Shown: piece after piece, positions 26,076 through 34,304 of the stretch | How the letters are laid out: every line of letters begins with the position of its first letter | Position numbering within the stretch: the first letter of the stretch is position 1 | From: Verrucomicrobiota bacterium | Lineage (GTDB): Bacteria > Verrucomicrobiota > Verrucomicrobiia > Chthoniobacterales > UBA10450 | Length of the DNA: 64,000 bases | Reading direction: 5' to 3' | Assembly: GCA_003218375.1 (NCBI GenBank) | Contig: QHNH01000008.1 | Coordinates: 186,001-250,000 of the forward strand | Translations under genes and position numbers: made by a program | The notes under the pieces: model-generated | Database searches by the model: none | What the model saw: the letters and a program-made list of their open reading frames with translations, nothing else | What the model was told of the DNA's origin: nothing

Positions 26076-26648
26076 ATGGAGACGAAAACCCCGGTAAATC
26101 CCGACCAAAGCGCGGCCCAGGAATCGCCCTGGTCCGGGCAGGATCGCGCGCTGCGTTTACTCTGGGAATTTTGCTGGTTTGTCTTTTGCGCCTGGACCCC
26201 GAAGCCGGCGAACCCGTGGCGCCTTTTCTGGCTCGACGTTTTCGGCGCCACCATTGAAGGCAAACCGTTCGTGCATCAACGGGCGCGCATCGCGATTCCG
26301 TGGCATCTGACTTTGAGAGATCGCGCTTGTCTCGGCGATCGCGCGAACGCCTACAGTCTTGGCGAAATTGAGATCGGTGAGCGGGCCACGGTCGCGCAGG
26401 AAGTTTATCTCAGCACGGGTAGCCACGATTTTTCCCATCCCGCGCTTCAATTAGTCACTGCGAAAATCACAATCGGTCCGGATGCATTCATCGGTGCGCG
26501 CGCTTTTCTTTTGCCCGGCGTCGAGATCGGCGCCCGCAGTGTCATCGGCGCCTGTTCTGTCGTGACCAAGGACGTTCCGCCGGATGTGTTCGCGGCCGGC
26601 AATCCTTGTCGCGTTCTCGGGCCAAGAATGCCTCCTGTTTCCGGATGA
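26076..26648 (+). CDS. WcaF-like hexapeptide acetyltransferase
   Basis: A protein of about 190 residues from the ATG at 26076 (a TTG at 26055 would add 7 residues). It has the N-terminal amphipathic/hydrophobic region of colanic-acid acetyltransferase relatives (FCWFVFCAWTPKPANPWRL), followed by hexapeptide turns (IEIGERATVAQEVYLST; ITIGPDAFIGARAFLLPGVE) and the catalytic-type histidine in GSHDFSH. It likely O-acetylates the EPS with acetyl-CoA at the membrane. It overlaps the FkbM gene by 4 bases (ATGA). Confidence 0.88.
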   Translation: METKTPVNPDQSAAQESPWSGQDRALRLLWEFCWFVFCAWTPKPANPWRLFWLDVFGATIEGKPFVHQRARIAIPWHLTLRDRACLGDRANAYSLGEIEIGERATVAQEVYLSTGSHDFSHPALQLVTAKITIGPDAFIGARAFLLPGVEIGARSVIGACSVVTKDVPPDVFAAGNPCRVLGPRMPPVSG

Positions 26649-27514
26649 ATTTCACCGAAACACTCGGCCGCATTCATCCTCTTCATACCCTGCGCAAGAG
26701 CGCCCTTTTCCGCGGAATCACCCGCCGATTCGATCCGGTCATCCGCTGGCGCTCGCCGCTTCTGGCCCGGCCGATTTATTTGCGCTTGATTTCCAACGCC
26801 TCGTTGATCGCCGATCCGAAACACCAGGAAGATAGCATCCGGCGAACTTTTCTCGCGCTTCTTGCGGACCTGCCGAGTTCAAACGGCGGAGGGTTTTGGG
26901 ACATCGGCGCGAACATCGGCCTTTACAGTTGGTCCTGTGCCCAGGCGCGTCCCGATTTCCACGTCGTCTCGTTCGAACCCGATGCGAAAAACCTCGAATG
27001 CCTTCGCAGGACCAGCGCGGCCTGGAACTTGTCCAGGCACGAGATTGTCCCGTGCGCCGTTGCGGAAACCGTGGGACGCACCACTTTTTTCACCGATGAA
27101 ATTTCTCGCGCGACCGGTTCGCTCGAGGCCGCCACCGCGACCTTTAACGCGAAGCATTATGGCGCCGTGCCGCGCGGCGTCGAAGTCGAGACGGTCACAA
27201 TCGATCACCTTATCGCTCAAGGATGGGCGCCGCCCGTCATCATGAAAATTGATGTCGAAGGCGCGGAGCTTCGAGTCTTGCGAGGTGGTCGCCGCCTCTT
27301 GTGCGAGCATCGCCCCATTCTTCTTCTCGAAATGTTTGGCGATCGCGCTCAAACCTTCGCGCTCCTCGAGGAATACGGTTATGAATGTTTTGATTCCGAT
27401 CGGAAAAGATTCGTGACGGCGGAAACCGTCAACGTCCTCGCCTTGAATCGAGAACTCGATCGGCGGGTGGCCGTTGCCCTGGCCGAACTTGGATACCCAG
27501 TTTCTGTCGAATGA
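26645..27514 (+). CDS. FkbM family methyltransferase
   Basis: A 289-residue SAM-dependent methyltransferase. Motif I appears as FWDIGANIGLYSW (about 85-97), the acidic loop as VVSFEPDAKNLE, and the FkbM hallmark as VIMKIDVEGAELRVLRGG. FkbM proteins O-methylate sugars or natural products, so methylation of an EPS sugar is the likely role. The start at 26645 overlaps the acetyltransferase stop, and the stop overlaps the next gene's ATG, so the three are translationally coupled. Confidence 0.92.
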   Translation: MNFTETLGRIHPLHTLRKSALFRGITRRFDPVIRWRSPLLARPIYLRLISNASLIADPKHQEDSIRRTFLALLADLPSSNGGGFWDIGANIGLYSWSCAQARPDFHVVSFEPDAKNLECLRRTSAAWNLSRHEIVPCAVAETVGRTTFFTDEISRATGSLEAATATFNAKHYGAVPRGVEVETVTIDHLIAQGWAPPVIMKIDVEGAELRVLRGGRRLLCEHRPILLLEMFGDRAQTFALLEEYGYECFDSDRKRFVTAETVNVLALNRELDRRVAVALAELGYPVSVE

Positions 27515-28380
27515 ACCAGCCACCGAAAGTGCCGGTTTCGGTCCTCGTCCCGATAAAGAACGAAGCTGGCAATTTGCCGCGTTGCCTGGACTCGATTCGC
27601 TGGGCCGGTGAAATTTTCGTGGTCGATTCGCAGAGCACCGATGGTTCGACCGAGATCGCGCAACAGTACGGGGCGCAAATCGTGCAATTTCAGTTCAACG
27701 GCACCTGGCCCAAGAAAAAGAACTGGGCCCTGGAGAACCTGCCATTCCGGAACGAATGGGTTTTCATCCTGGATGCCGACGAAGTCCTGCCGCCGGAAGC
27801 GGAACCGGAATTCGCCAGGGCCATCGCGGAAGCCGGCGAGCTCGCTGGTTATTGGATCAACCGGCGTTTCATGTTCATGGGGAAATGGCTCCGGCATTCC
27901 TATTACCCGAATTGGAACTTGCGTCTTTTCCGGCATTCGTTAGGCCGCTACGAGAAATTGACCGATGCCGACACGCGGAGCGGCGATAACGAAGTGCACG
28001 AGCACGTGATCGTCCGGGGCGCGACGGGCCGTTTGGGTTGCGAGATAGACCATTACGCTTTTCCGAGCGTCGAGGTTTTCATCGAGAAGCATAATCGCTA
28101 CTCGAACTGGGAGGCGCGCGTTTCCGCCGACCAAAGACTTTCCGGCAGCGCGGCCCAGATCAGCAGCGGAGAAGTCGGCCGGCGGCGAAAGTTAAAACAG
28201 TTTTCCCAGCGCCTGCCCTTCCGTCCGCTCCTTCGCTTTCTCTACATTTATGCCTGGCAAAAAGGTTTTCTCGATGGACGCGAGGGTTATTACTTCGCCC
28301 GGCTTCACGCCGTTTATGAATTCCTTTCGGTCGCGAAAACCTACGAGCTGATGCGGACGAAGGCGGCGCCTAACGACTGA
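27511..28380 (+). CDS. family 2 glycosyltransferase (WaaE/KdtX-like)
   Basis: A 289-residue GT2 enzyme with VSVLVPIKNEAGNLPRCLDS, the EIFVVDSQSTDGS loop and ILDADEVLPPE carrying the DxD-type motif (Asp88, Asp90). The NWNLRLFRHSLGRYE segment and the later KHNRYSNWEA are typical of the heptose/glucose beta-glycosyltransferases of the LgtF/WaaE group. It lacks membrane segments. It is coupled to the FkbM gene by a 4-base overlap and lies 5 bases before the WcaI-like gene. Confidence 0.9.
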   Translation: MNQPPKVPVSVLVPIKNEAGNLPRCLDSIRWAGEIFVVDSQSTDGSTEIAQQYGAQIVQFQFNGTWPKKKNWALENLPFRNEWVFILDADEVLPPEAEPEFARAIAEAGELAGYWINRRFMFMGKWLRHSYYPNWNLRLFRHSLGRYEKLTDADTRSGDNEVHEHVIVRGATGRLGCEIDHYAFPSVEVFIEKHNRYSNWEARVSADQRLSGSAAQISSGEVGRRRKLKQFSQRLPFRPLLRFLYIYAWQKGFLDGREGYYFARLHAVYEFLSVAKTYELMRTKAAPND

Positions 28381-28385
28381 AGGCG

Positions 28386-29603
28386 ATGCGCGTCATTGTC
28401 TGGGGAATCAACTACGCGCCGGAGTTTACCGGCATCGCACCGCACAACGTGGCGCTCTGTGAATACCTGCGCACGCACGGGCACGACGTCGAGATGGTCA
28501 CCAGCTTTCCTTATTATCCGAATTGGCGGAAGCACACAAAGGATCTAGGAAAACTTTATCGTGCCGATTCGATCAATGCTGTGCCTGTTCTTCGCTGCTG
28601 GCATTTCGTTCCGGCCCGGGTCTCTGCCCTGAAGCGCATCCTCCACGAAGGAAGCTTCGTGTTCACTTCGACCTTTCGCGCGCTTTTCCTGCCGCGTCCC
28701 GACGTCTACGTCGTCGTTTCGCCGCCATTGCTACTCGGAGTTGCCGCGTGGTTCGTGGGCAAACTCAAGCGCGCGCCTTTCGTCTTTCATGTCCAGGACA
28801 TGCAACCCGACGCCGCCGTCGGCCTCGGGATGCTGAAACAAAACTGGTTTACGCGCGTGCTCTACGGGCTCGAAGCATTCGCGTATCGGCACGCCGCGCG
28901 CGTCTCCGGCATCACTCGCGGGATGCTCGCTGCTTTCAAAAGCAAAGGAGTGCCGGAATCGAAACTGATTTATTTCCCGAACGCGATCGATTTAGGAAGA
29001 GGTGAAGTCGCTCCCGCGCGGGGAGAATTTCGGAAACGAGAGGGCTTCGCAGAGGATGACTTTCTCGCCGTTTACGCCGGCAACCTCGGGGTGAAGCAAG
29101 GACTGGAAGTCCTGCTTGAAACCGCCGCCATGGTTAACGACCAGAGAATTCGTTTTTTGATTTGTGGGGACGGCGCGCAACGCGAAGTGCTCGCGGCGCG
29201 GGCGCGCGAAATGAAGCTGCCGAATTTCAGCATGCTGCCGTTGCAGGCCGGACCCGATTACCCGGCGCTTCTCGTCGATGCCGATGTCTGCTTCATCACC
29301 CAGCAATCCGGAGCCGGAAATTCGTTTTTCCCGAGCAAACTTCTTGGTTTGCTCGCAGCCTCCAAGCCTGTCGTGACCGTCGCCGCGCCCGAGTGTGAGC
29401 TGGCGCTCGCGCTCCGCGAAGGAAATTTCGGCGTGAACGTGCCGCCGGGACAACCGCGGGAATTAGCCGCGGTGCTCGATGCGCTGGCGAAGGATCCGCA
29501 AAAACTCGCAGAATATGGTGCCGCCGGAAGGCGTTACGTGGAGCAATTCGAGAAGAGCCGGGTGCTCGAAAACTTCGTGGACGAATTGGCCGGCGTCCTA
29601 TAG
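28386..29603 (+). CDS. WcaI-like glycosyltransferase
   Basis: A 405-residue GT4 enzyme opening MRVIVWGINYAPEFTGIAPH, with VSPPLLLGVAAWFVGKLKRA and FHVQDMQPDAAVGLGML, a run of motifs characteristic of the colanic-acid fucosyltransferase WcaI group. The donor domain contains FLAVYAGNLGVKQGLEVLLE and a lysine/glutamate region at PSKLLGLLAASKPVV. It is the last gene of the forward glycosyltransferase run and is followed, after a palindromic repeat, by the convergent priming transferase. Confidence 0.88.
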   Translation: MRVIVWGINYAPEFTGIAPHNVALCEYLRTHGHDVEMVTSFPYYPNWRKHTKDLGKLYRADSINAVPVLRCWHFVPARVSALKRILHEGSFVFTSTFRALFLPRPDVYVVVSPPLLLGVAAWFVGKLKRAPFVFHVQDMQPDAAVGLGMLKQNWFTRVLYGLEAFAYRHAARVSGITRGMLAAFKSKGVPESKLIYFPNAIDLGRGEVAPARGEFRKREGFAEDDFLAVYAGNLGVKQGLEVLLETAAMVNDQRIRFLICGDGAQREVLAARAREMKLPNFSMLPLQAGPDYPALLVDADVCFITQQSGAGNSFFPSKLLGLLAASKPVVTVAAPECELALALREGNFGVNVPPGQPRELAAVLDALAKDPQKLAEYGAAGRRYVEQFEKSRVLENFVDELAGVL

Positions 29604-29628
29604 GTCACATAGGACCTTTGGGACCTAT
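29599..29628. repeat. palindromic repeat (CCTAT/ATAGG family), intergenic
   Basis: A short inverted repeat running from ATAGGTC to GACCTAT, with an internal ATAGGACCT, spans the gap between two convergent genes, touching both stop codons. It resembles the palindrome inside the glycosyltransferase at 19826. Here it could also act as a bidirectional transcription stop. Confidence 0.5.
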
Positions 29629-31034
29629 TAATACGCGCTCCGGGGCGGGGAGATCAGGTGCGCAAACGTGCGCAGGATAATCCCGCACTCGAGGGAAAGG
29701 TTCCAATTCTCGAGATACTCGATGTCGCATGCGACCCGATTCTGGATGTCGGCGTTGTTGCGCGCTTCGCCGCGAAATCCGCGGACCTGGGCCAGGCCGG
29801 TGATGCCCGGCTTGACGAAAGCGCGCACGTGATAGTTTGCCATCAACTGCGAGAACTGGTTGTTGTGCTCGATCAAATGCGGGCGCGGCCCGACGATGCT
29901 CATGTCGCCCAGGAGCACGTTCCAGAACTGCGGCACCTCATCGATGCTGAGTTTGCGGAACCATTTTCCGAGCGGATAAACGCGCTCATCGCCATCGCTC
30001 GCCTGCCGGGTTTCCTCGGCGTTGTCCGGACGCATCGTGCGGAACTTGTAAATCTTGAACCGCCGGTTCTGCATTCCGGCCCGGGTTTGGACATGAAAAA
30101 GCGGGCCGGGAGATTGAATCCGCTGCGCCATCCAAACGATGAGGGTGAGGATCGGAAAAACGATGAGCATGACGGGCAACGAGATCGCTATGTCGATGGC
30201 GCGTTTGAAGAATCTGTTGAGCGGATTTTCCAGCGGCTCTTCCCGGAGCCCGATGAAACGGAAACCGTCATCTTCGAAATGGGTGACCGGATGCCGCAGT
30301 TTTTCCTCGAGGTCGCTCACGATGAGGAGCCGGACGCCCACGCGGTCGCAGACCTGGATAATCTGGCGGTTGCCGTCGTCAAAGACCGGAAACTCCAGCA
30401 TGATCACCTGGGTTACGCCACGCTCGACAATAATTCTTTCGAGCGCATCCGAGCCGCCTAGGACGGGAATGCCGTCCTCGGTTTTTTCAATCGCCTCGTT
30501 GCAGATCAACCCGATCGTACGCAGTCCGATATCGCCCTTTCGCCGCAGCCACGCGCGTAACTGTGCGGCTTTCGCGCTGCTCCCGACCAGGACCGTCTTT
30601 TCTTCCCGAGCCCCGGTGAAGATGCGGCGGGCGAGAAATTGCGGCAGGTAATGATGCGAAAAGAGCAGGGCGACATAGAGCCAGGGCACAAAGTTGAAGA
30701 AGAAGATTCGCGAGATGAACGAGTCCTTGGTCGCGATCAGGTAAAAGACGAGCGTGCCGACGCTGGCGAACGTCTGGCGCAGACTGAGCCGATGCTGGCG
30801 GAGCAACTCGTTCTGCAGGAAATAGTTTTTCGACCCGTCGCGGCTGAGCGATTCGAGGGTCATGCCGAGGACGAGGAGGCCGCAATAAATGCTGTAGCGT
30901 CGCCACGTCAGCTCCGCCCCCGGCGAATAAAATGTCACCATGACCCAGACCCCAAACCAGAAGAGGACGGCGACGATTACGATCTGGCACAACAGGAAGA
31001 CGCGATATAGACCCTGCGTGCGTTGGGTGACCAT
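29628..31034 (-). CDS. polyprenyl-phosphate sugar phosphotransferase (WcaJ-like priming enzyme)
   Basis: A 468-residue protein with 4-5 N-terminal membrane segments, a cytoplasmic nucleotide-binding-like domain (KTVLVGSSAKAAQLRAWLR) and a C-terminal bacterial sugar transferase domain from about 275. That domain is marked by FFKRAIDIAISLPVML, KFRTMRPDN, the SIDEVPQFWNVLLGDMSIVG stretch followed by PRPH, and VKPGITGLAQVRG. It transfers a sugar phosphate, typically glucose-1-P, onto undecaprenyl phosphate, the first step of repeat-unit assembly. It is on the opposite strand from the rest of the EPS locus, with its own divergent promoter region shared with the ligase gene. Confidence 0.93.
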   Translation of the reverse strand: MVTQRTQGLYRVFLLCQIVIVAVLFWFGVWVMVTFYSPGAELTWRRYSIYCGLLVLGMTLESLSRDGSKNYFLQNELLRQHRLSLRQTFASVGTLVFYLIATKDSFISRIFFFNFVPWLYVALLFSHHYLPQFLARRIFTGAREEKTVLVGSSAKAAQLRAWLRRKGDIGLRTIGLICNEAIEKTEDGIPVLGGSDALERIIVERGVTQVIMLEFPVFDDGNRQIIQVCDRVGVRLLIVSDLEEKLRHPVTHFEDDGFRFIGLREEPLENPLNRFFKRAIDIAISLPVMLIVFPILTLIVWMAQRIQSPGPLFHVQTRAGMQNRRFKIYKFRTMRPDNAEETRQASDGDERVYPLGKWFRKLSIDEVPQFWNVLLGDMSIVGPRPHLIEHNNQFSQLMANYHVRAFVKPGITGLAQVRGFRGEARNNADIQNRVACDIEYLENWNLSLECGIILRTFAHLISPPRSAY

Positions 31035-31068
31035 GATTACTTCCGGATGCCGAGGCTGAGAGTACGCG

Positions 31069-31111
31069 ATGGCAGGCCGCGTTCAACTCGTGGTAAAACC
31101 GGACCTGCCAT
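31069..31111. promoter_or_regulatory. inverted repeat in divergent promoter region
   Basis: ATGGCAGG (31069-31076) and CCTGCCAT (31104-31111) form an 8-base perfect inverted repeat separated by 27 bases, between the divergent priming transferase and ligase genes. It could be an operator for a dimeric regulator. Only the symmetry and location support this. Confidence 0.3.
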
Positions 31112-31176
31112 AGATTGGGGAGCGTTGTTGATTTACTGAGCTATTCCCATACCACTACCGCCGTCGCCCACTGCCG

Positions 31177-33558
31177 ATGCCAAGATCGAAAACCAGGCAC
31201 ACCAGAACCTCCGCCACCTTCACCGGCGCGCCCGCGCGTTGGTGGTTGAACGTGGCCGTGCCGGCGCTGCCGGTCCTGGCGTGTTTCCTCGGCGGCGCCA
31301 CCCAGAAATGGAGTGAAGGAATCGTGGTCGCGCTCCTTGGCCTGATGCTGCTCGTGCAGCCGCCGAAGGTTTCGTGGGGATTGACGTTGAACCTGATTCT
31401 GCTCGCGCTGCTCGCCTCCGCCGCGACCGCGTTCCTGCCGGCGCATTTGTTCCTGCAGCCGGCGTGGCGAACTGCGCTCGTGGAAGATTTCGGAATCAAT
31501 CTTCCCGGCACCCTTTCACCGCAACCCTGGATCAGTCTCGGTTGTTTTCTGAGTTTCGTTGCGGCACTGAGCTGGCTTTATTATGTGAGCACGCTTGATC
31601 TCGAGTTGCGCGAGGTGCGCACCCAGCTGCGAAATTTCGCGTTCGGCGTGGCCTGTCTCACCGCGCTCTGCATCGCGCTGCGCTCCGGGCACACCGCGCT
31701 CTCGTTCTGGCATAACGAGCGCGGCTTCGGGCCCTTCCCGAATCGAAACCAGACTGCGAACCTCTTCGGGCTCACGGCCGTCGTGATCCTCGCCTGCGGG
31801 CAGGAGGACATTCGCCACGGAAGAAAACGCTGGATCCTTTGGCTGGCCGCGCTGGCTGTGATCATCGTAGGAATCGTCCTCGATTTTTCGCGGGCCGGCG
31901 TTTTGCTTCTCGTGGCCGGGAGCGGACTTTGGCTGGGCGCGTTTGCCCTGCGCAAAGGGTCGGCCGCGCGCATCGCCCTCGGCGTCTCCGTGCTGCTGGT
32001 TTTGCTCACCGTGATGCTGCTTTTCGGCGGCCAAACTTTCGAGCGCTTTAATCTTCGCGCCGGCGAAACCGGCGTGGCCACCGACCTGCGCTGGGCGATC
32101 TTTCGCGACGCGCTTCATCTCATCAGCGCGTCGCCCTGGTGCGGCATCGGGCTCGGAAATTTCGATGAAGTGTTTGCCGTCTTTCGCGACGTCTCGCTGA
32201 CGAGCGCCCGCACGATCCATCCCGAGAGCGATTGGTTCTGGCTCTGGGTCGAGGCGGGCTGGCCGGCCGTCGTGCTGACCATTGCCGGGATCGTCCTGTT
32301 CGTCTGGCGCGTCTTTCCGCTGCGCGAAGGAACGAACCAGCGTTTCCGGGTCGCGGCCCTCATCGCCGCGCTCCTCTTCGCGCTTCATGGAATCTTGGAC
32401 GTCTCAGCTCATCGCGTCGGGACCGCGTTCGCGGCCCTGTTCCTCCTCGGCCTTGCCGTGCGTCGCCCGGCGGAACTGCGCCGCAGCGTTGCGATTCCGA
32501 TCGTGTTTCGGTCGGTCGGTCTCATGCTTCTCATCGCCGGCAGCGCCTGGCTGTTTGCGACTCGATACGAAAAACCGCTGCCCGGCGCGGTCGGTGTGGA
32601 GAATGAAATGCGTCTCGCCACTGCGGCGAACCAGGGTCGGAATTTTACCGAAACGATCGAGCGCACGACACGCGCCCTGGGCTGGGCGCCGCTTCGCTGG
32701 CAGCTCTATTTCCTTCGTGCGCTGGGCAAAGTCGGCGCGCGTTTGTCCATGAACGACGCTGCCGACGATTTTCGCCGGGCGCGTTTTCTCGAGCCGAACG
32801 TCTACGAAGTTCCGTTCCAGGAGGGAAACGTCTGGGTGGGCGCGAACCAGCCGGCGCTGGCATTGACGGCATGGCGCGAGGCGTTGCGCCGCGCTGGCCC
32901 TCAACGCGCGGATGTTTACCGTGCGATGCTCACCGTCGCGAGCCGGTCGAGCCCGCGCGTGCATCAGGGGCTGGAAGAGTTGGGCATCATCCATCACGAT
33001 CTCGCCCTGATTTTTCTTGAGACTTCCGGCGGCGCGCCTTTCATGGCCGCGGTTCAGCGTTTTCTCGATCACGACCCGGCTCTGGAAACGATGACCGCGC
33101 AGGAGAAGATCACATTCTTCAAGTATTGGGCCGAACGAGGCGACGCCGCCGAACTAGCGCGCGCAGTCGAGACGCATCCGGATTGGATGCCGCACGCCTG
33201 GCGTGGCCTCGCGAAGTACCAGGCAGCGCAGAAGAATTTTCGCGCAGCGATTGAGTTGGTGCGCCGATATGGAGAGGCGCCGGCGCTTCCAGCTGCGGCC
33301 CAGAATTCATCCATCGAGCAGTTGCGCCAGGCGCTGCACGCGAGCCCGGACAATTACGCGCTCGGCTTCCAGCTGTATTACGAGCAAATGCAACACGGGC
33401 TGATCGACGAAGGCCTCGTCACCGTGCGGCATTTCACCGACCTGCCCGGTGCTCCACGTTATTTCCATTTCCTCGAAGCCGAAGCCTGGGCCGCCAAGGA
33501 AGATTGGGAGCGCGCCTGGAAAGCGCGGGAGAAATTCAACGCCGCGCCCGCTAAATGA
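31177..33558 (+). CDS. O-antigen ligase/polymerase-like membrane protein with C-terminal TPR-like region
   Basis: A 793-residue protein. The first ~460 residues have about 11 membrane segments and match the Wzy_C (PF04932) type, including ERGFGPFPNRNQTANLFGLT and the following large periplasmic loop ending near HPESDWFWLWVEAGWP. The last ~310 residues are helical and TPR-like (ALRRAGPQRADVYRAML; ALYNE-type packing), probably in the periplasm. Such proteins polymerise or transfer glycan chains, and the TPR part may recruit partners. A second Wzy-like gene lies at 20358. It overlaps the next gene by 4 bases. Confidence 0.82.
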   Translation: MPRSKTRHTRTSATFTGAPARWWLNVAVPALPVLACFLGGATQKWSEGIVVALLGLMLLVQPPKVSWGLTLNLILLALLASAATAFLPAHLFLQPAWRTALVEDFGINLPGTLSPQPWISLGCFLSFVAALSWLYYVSTLDLELREVRTQLRNFAFGVACLTALCIALRSGHTALSFWHNERGFGPFPNRNQTANLFGLTAVVILACGQEDIRHGRKRWILWLAALAVIIVGIVLDFSRAGVLLLVAGSGLWLGAFALRKGSAARIALGVSVLLVLLTVMLLFGGQTFERFNLRAGETGVATDLRWAIFRDALHLISASPWCGIGLGNFDEVFAVFRDVSLTSARTIHPESDWFWLWVEAGWPAVVLTIAGIVLFVWRVFPLREGTNQRFRVAALIAALLFALHGILDVSAHRVGTAFAALFLLGLAVRRPAELRRSVAIPIVFRSVGLMLLIAGSAWLFATRYEKPLPGAVGVENEMRLATAANQGRNFTETIERTTRALGWAPLRWQLYFLRALGKVGARLSMNDAADDFRRARFLEPNVYEVPFQEGNVWVGANQPALALTAWREALRRAGPQRADVYRAMLTVASRSSPRVHQGLEELGIIHHDLALIFLETSGGAPFMAAVQRFLDHDPALETMTAQEKITFFKYWAERGDAAELARAVETHPDWMPHAWRGLAKYQAAQKNFRAAIELVRRYGEAPALPAAAQNSSIEQLRQALHASPDNYALGFQLYYEQMQHGLIDEGLVTVRHFTDLPGAPRYFHFLEAEAWAAKEDWERAWKAREKFNAAPAK

Positions 33559-34304
33559 GCGTGCAAACGTCCCCGCAACTTCAAGGAGCGGCGATTTCGA
33601 AATCGCCGGCGCTTCACGCCGCAGGCGCAAATTCTGGAGAAAAGACTCGGCGGTTTGGAAACCGCCGCTCCTTGATGTGTTTTCTCCTCGTCACCGTCTT
33701 CCTGATTGCTCTCCTCGATTGGTTCTTGGCGAGCACGCAACGCCTCTACGTCGATGAAGACAGCGCCGCCGCCCAGCAGCAAGGCACGGTCTGGCAGCAC
33801 TTCGCCGTGCGAGGAAACAAAGTCGTGCCCGAGATTATCAGCCGCGATGAGGCCCGTTTCACCTTTCCGATTTCCTTATCAGCGCGCCATACCCTCCGCT
33901 TCGCCGTCTATCCGGATGGTCCTGCGGAGTACGAAATAGTTTTGCACTCAGACGCGATCGACAGGCAAATCGCGATTCGAAAGATCGATCGTCCGACGTC
34001 GCGAAGCATTTCGCTCCCCGCCGGCGCCGGCGAGCTGCGGTTCATTGTCCACGGCCGGATCGCCTGGTTCGATCTGCGGCTGACCCGTCAGTTTCACTGG
34101 CCGCTCTATCTGGCGCTGGTCGTTCTCGTCCTGTTTGCGCTGACGCGTCAGGAGCCGCGCCGCCTGTCGGGCAGGGCTGGTAACTGGCTCGCCTTCGGCG
34201 TCTGCACCCTCTTGTGCCTTGGAATCATCGAGATCGTTCTTCGCACCGTGGAACTGAAATTGCCGCCGGCGATCCTTGCGGCCGAATCTAAAGACGTACT
34301 GTGA
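33555..34304 (+). CDS. N-terminal half of a frameshifted membrane-anchored SGNH protein
   Basis: A 249-residue reading frame with a membrane anchor at about 41-60 (MCFLLVTVFLIALLDWFLAS), a small beta-rich periplasmic domain (about 80-175) and two more membrane segments (PLYLALVVLVLFAL; FGVCTLLCLGIIEIVLR). It ends in ILAAESKDVL, while the homologous-looking continuation LRPNLKTYCEWEHG begins in another frame at 34276. The first 40 codons include a 95-base palindromic repeat, so the real start may be the ATG at 33675, at the repeat's edge. The ATG at 33555 overlaps the previous stop. It was probably once one gene with the next feature. Confidence 0.7.
   Translation: MSVQTSPQLQGAAISKSPALHAAGANSGEKTRRFGNRRSLMCFLLVTVFLIALLDWFLASTQRLYVDEDSAAAQQQGTVWQHFAVRGNKVVPEIISRDEARFTFPISLSARHTLRFAVYPDGPAEYEIVLHSDAIDRQIAIRKIDRPTSRSISLPAGAGELRFIVHGRIAWFDLRLTRQFHWPLYLALVVLVLFALTRQEPRRLSGRAGNWLAFGVCTLLCLGIIEIVLRTVELKLPPAILAAESKDVL
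33581..33675. repeat. palindromic repeat (TCAAGGAGCGGCG family), copy in SGNH gene
   Basis: Outer arms TCAAGGAGCGGCG at the left and its near reverse complement (CCGCCGCTCCTTGA) at the right. Each arm contains its own small palindrome (CGATTTCGAAATCG; CGGTTTGGAAACCG). A second copy with the same ends lies at 37131-37198, also inside a reading frame. The structure resembles a miniature, REP- or MITE-like dispersed element. Confidence 0.75.
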
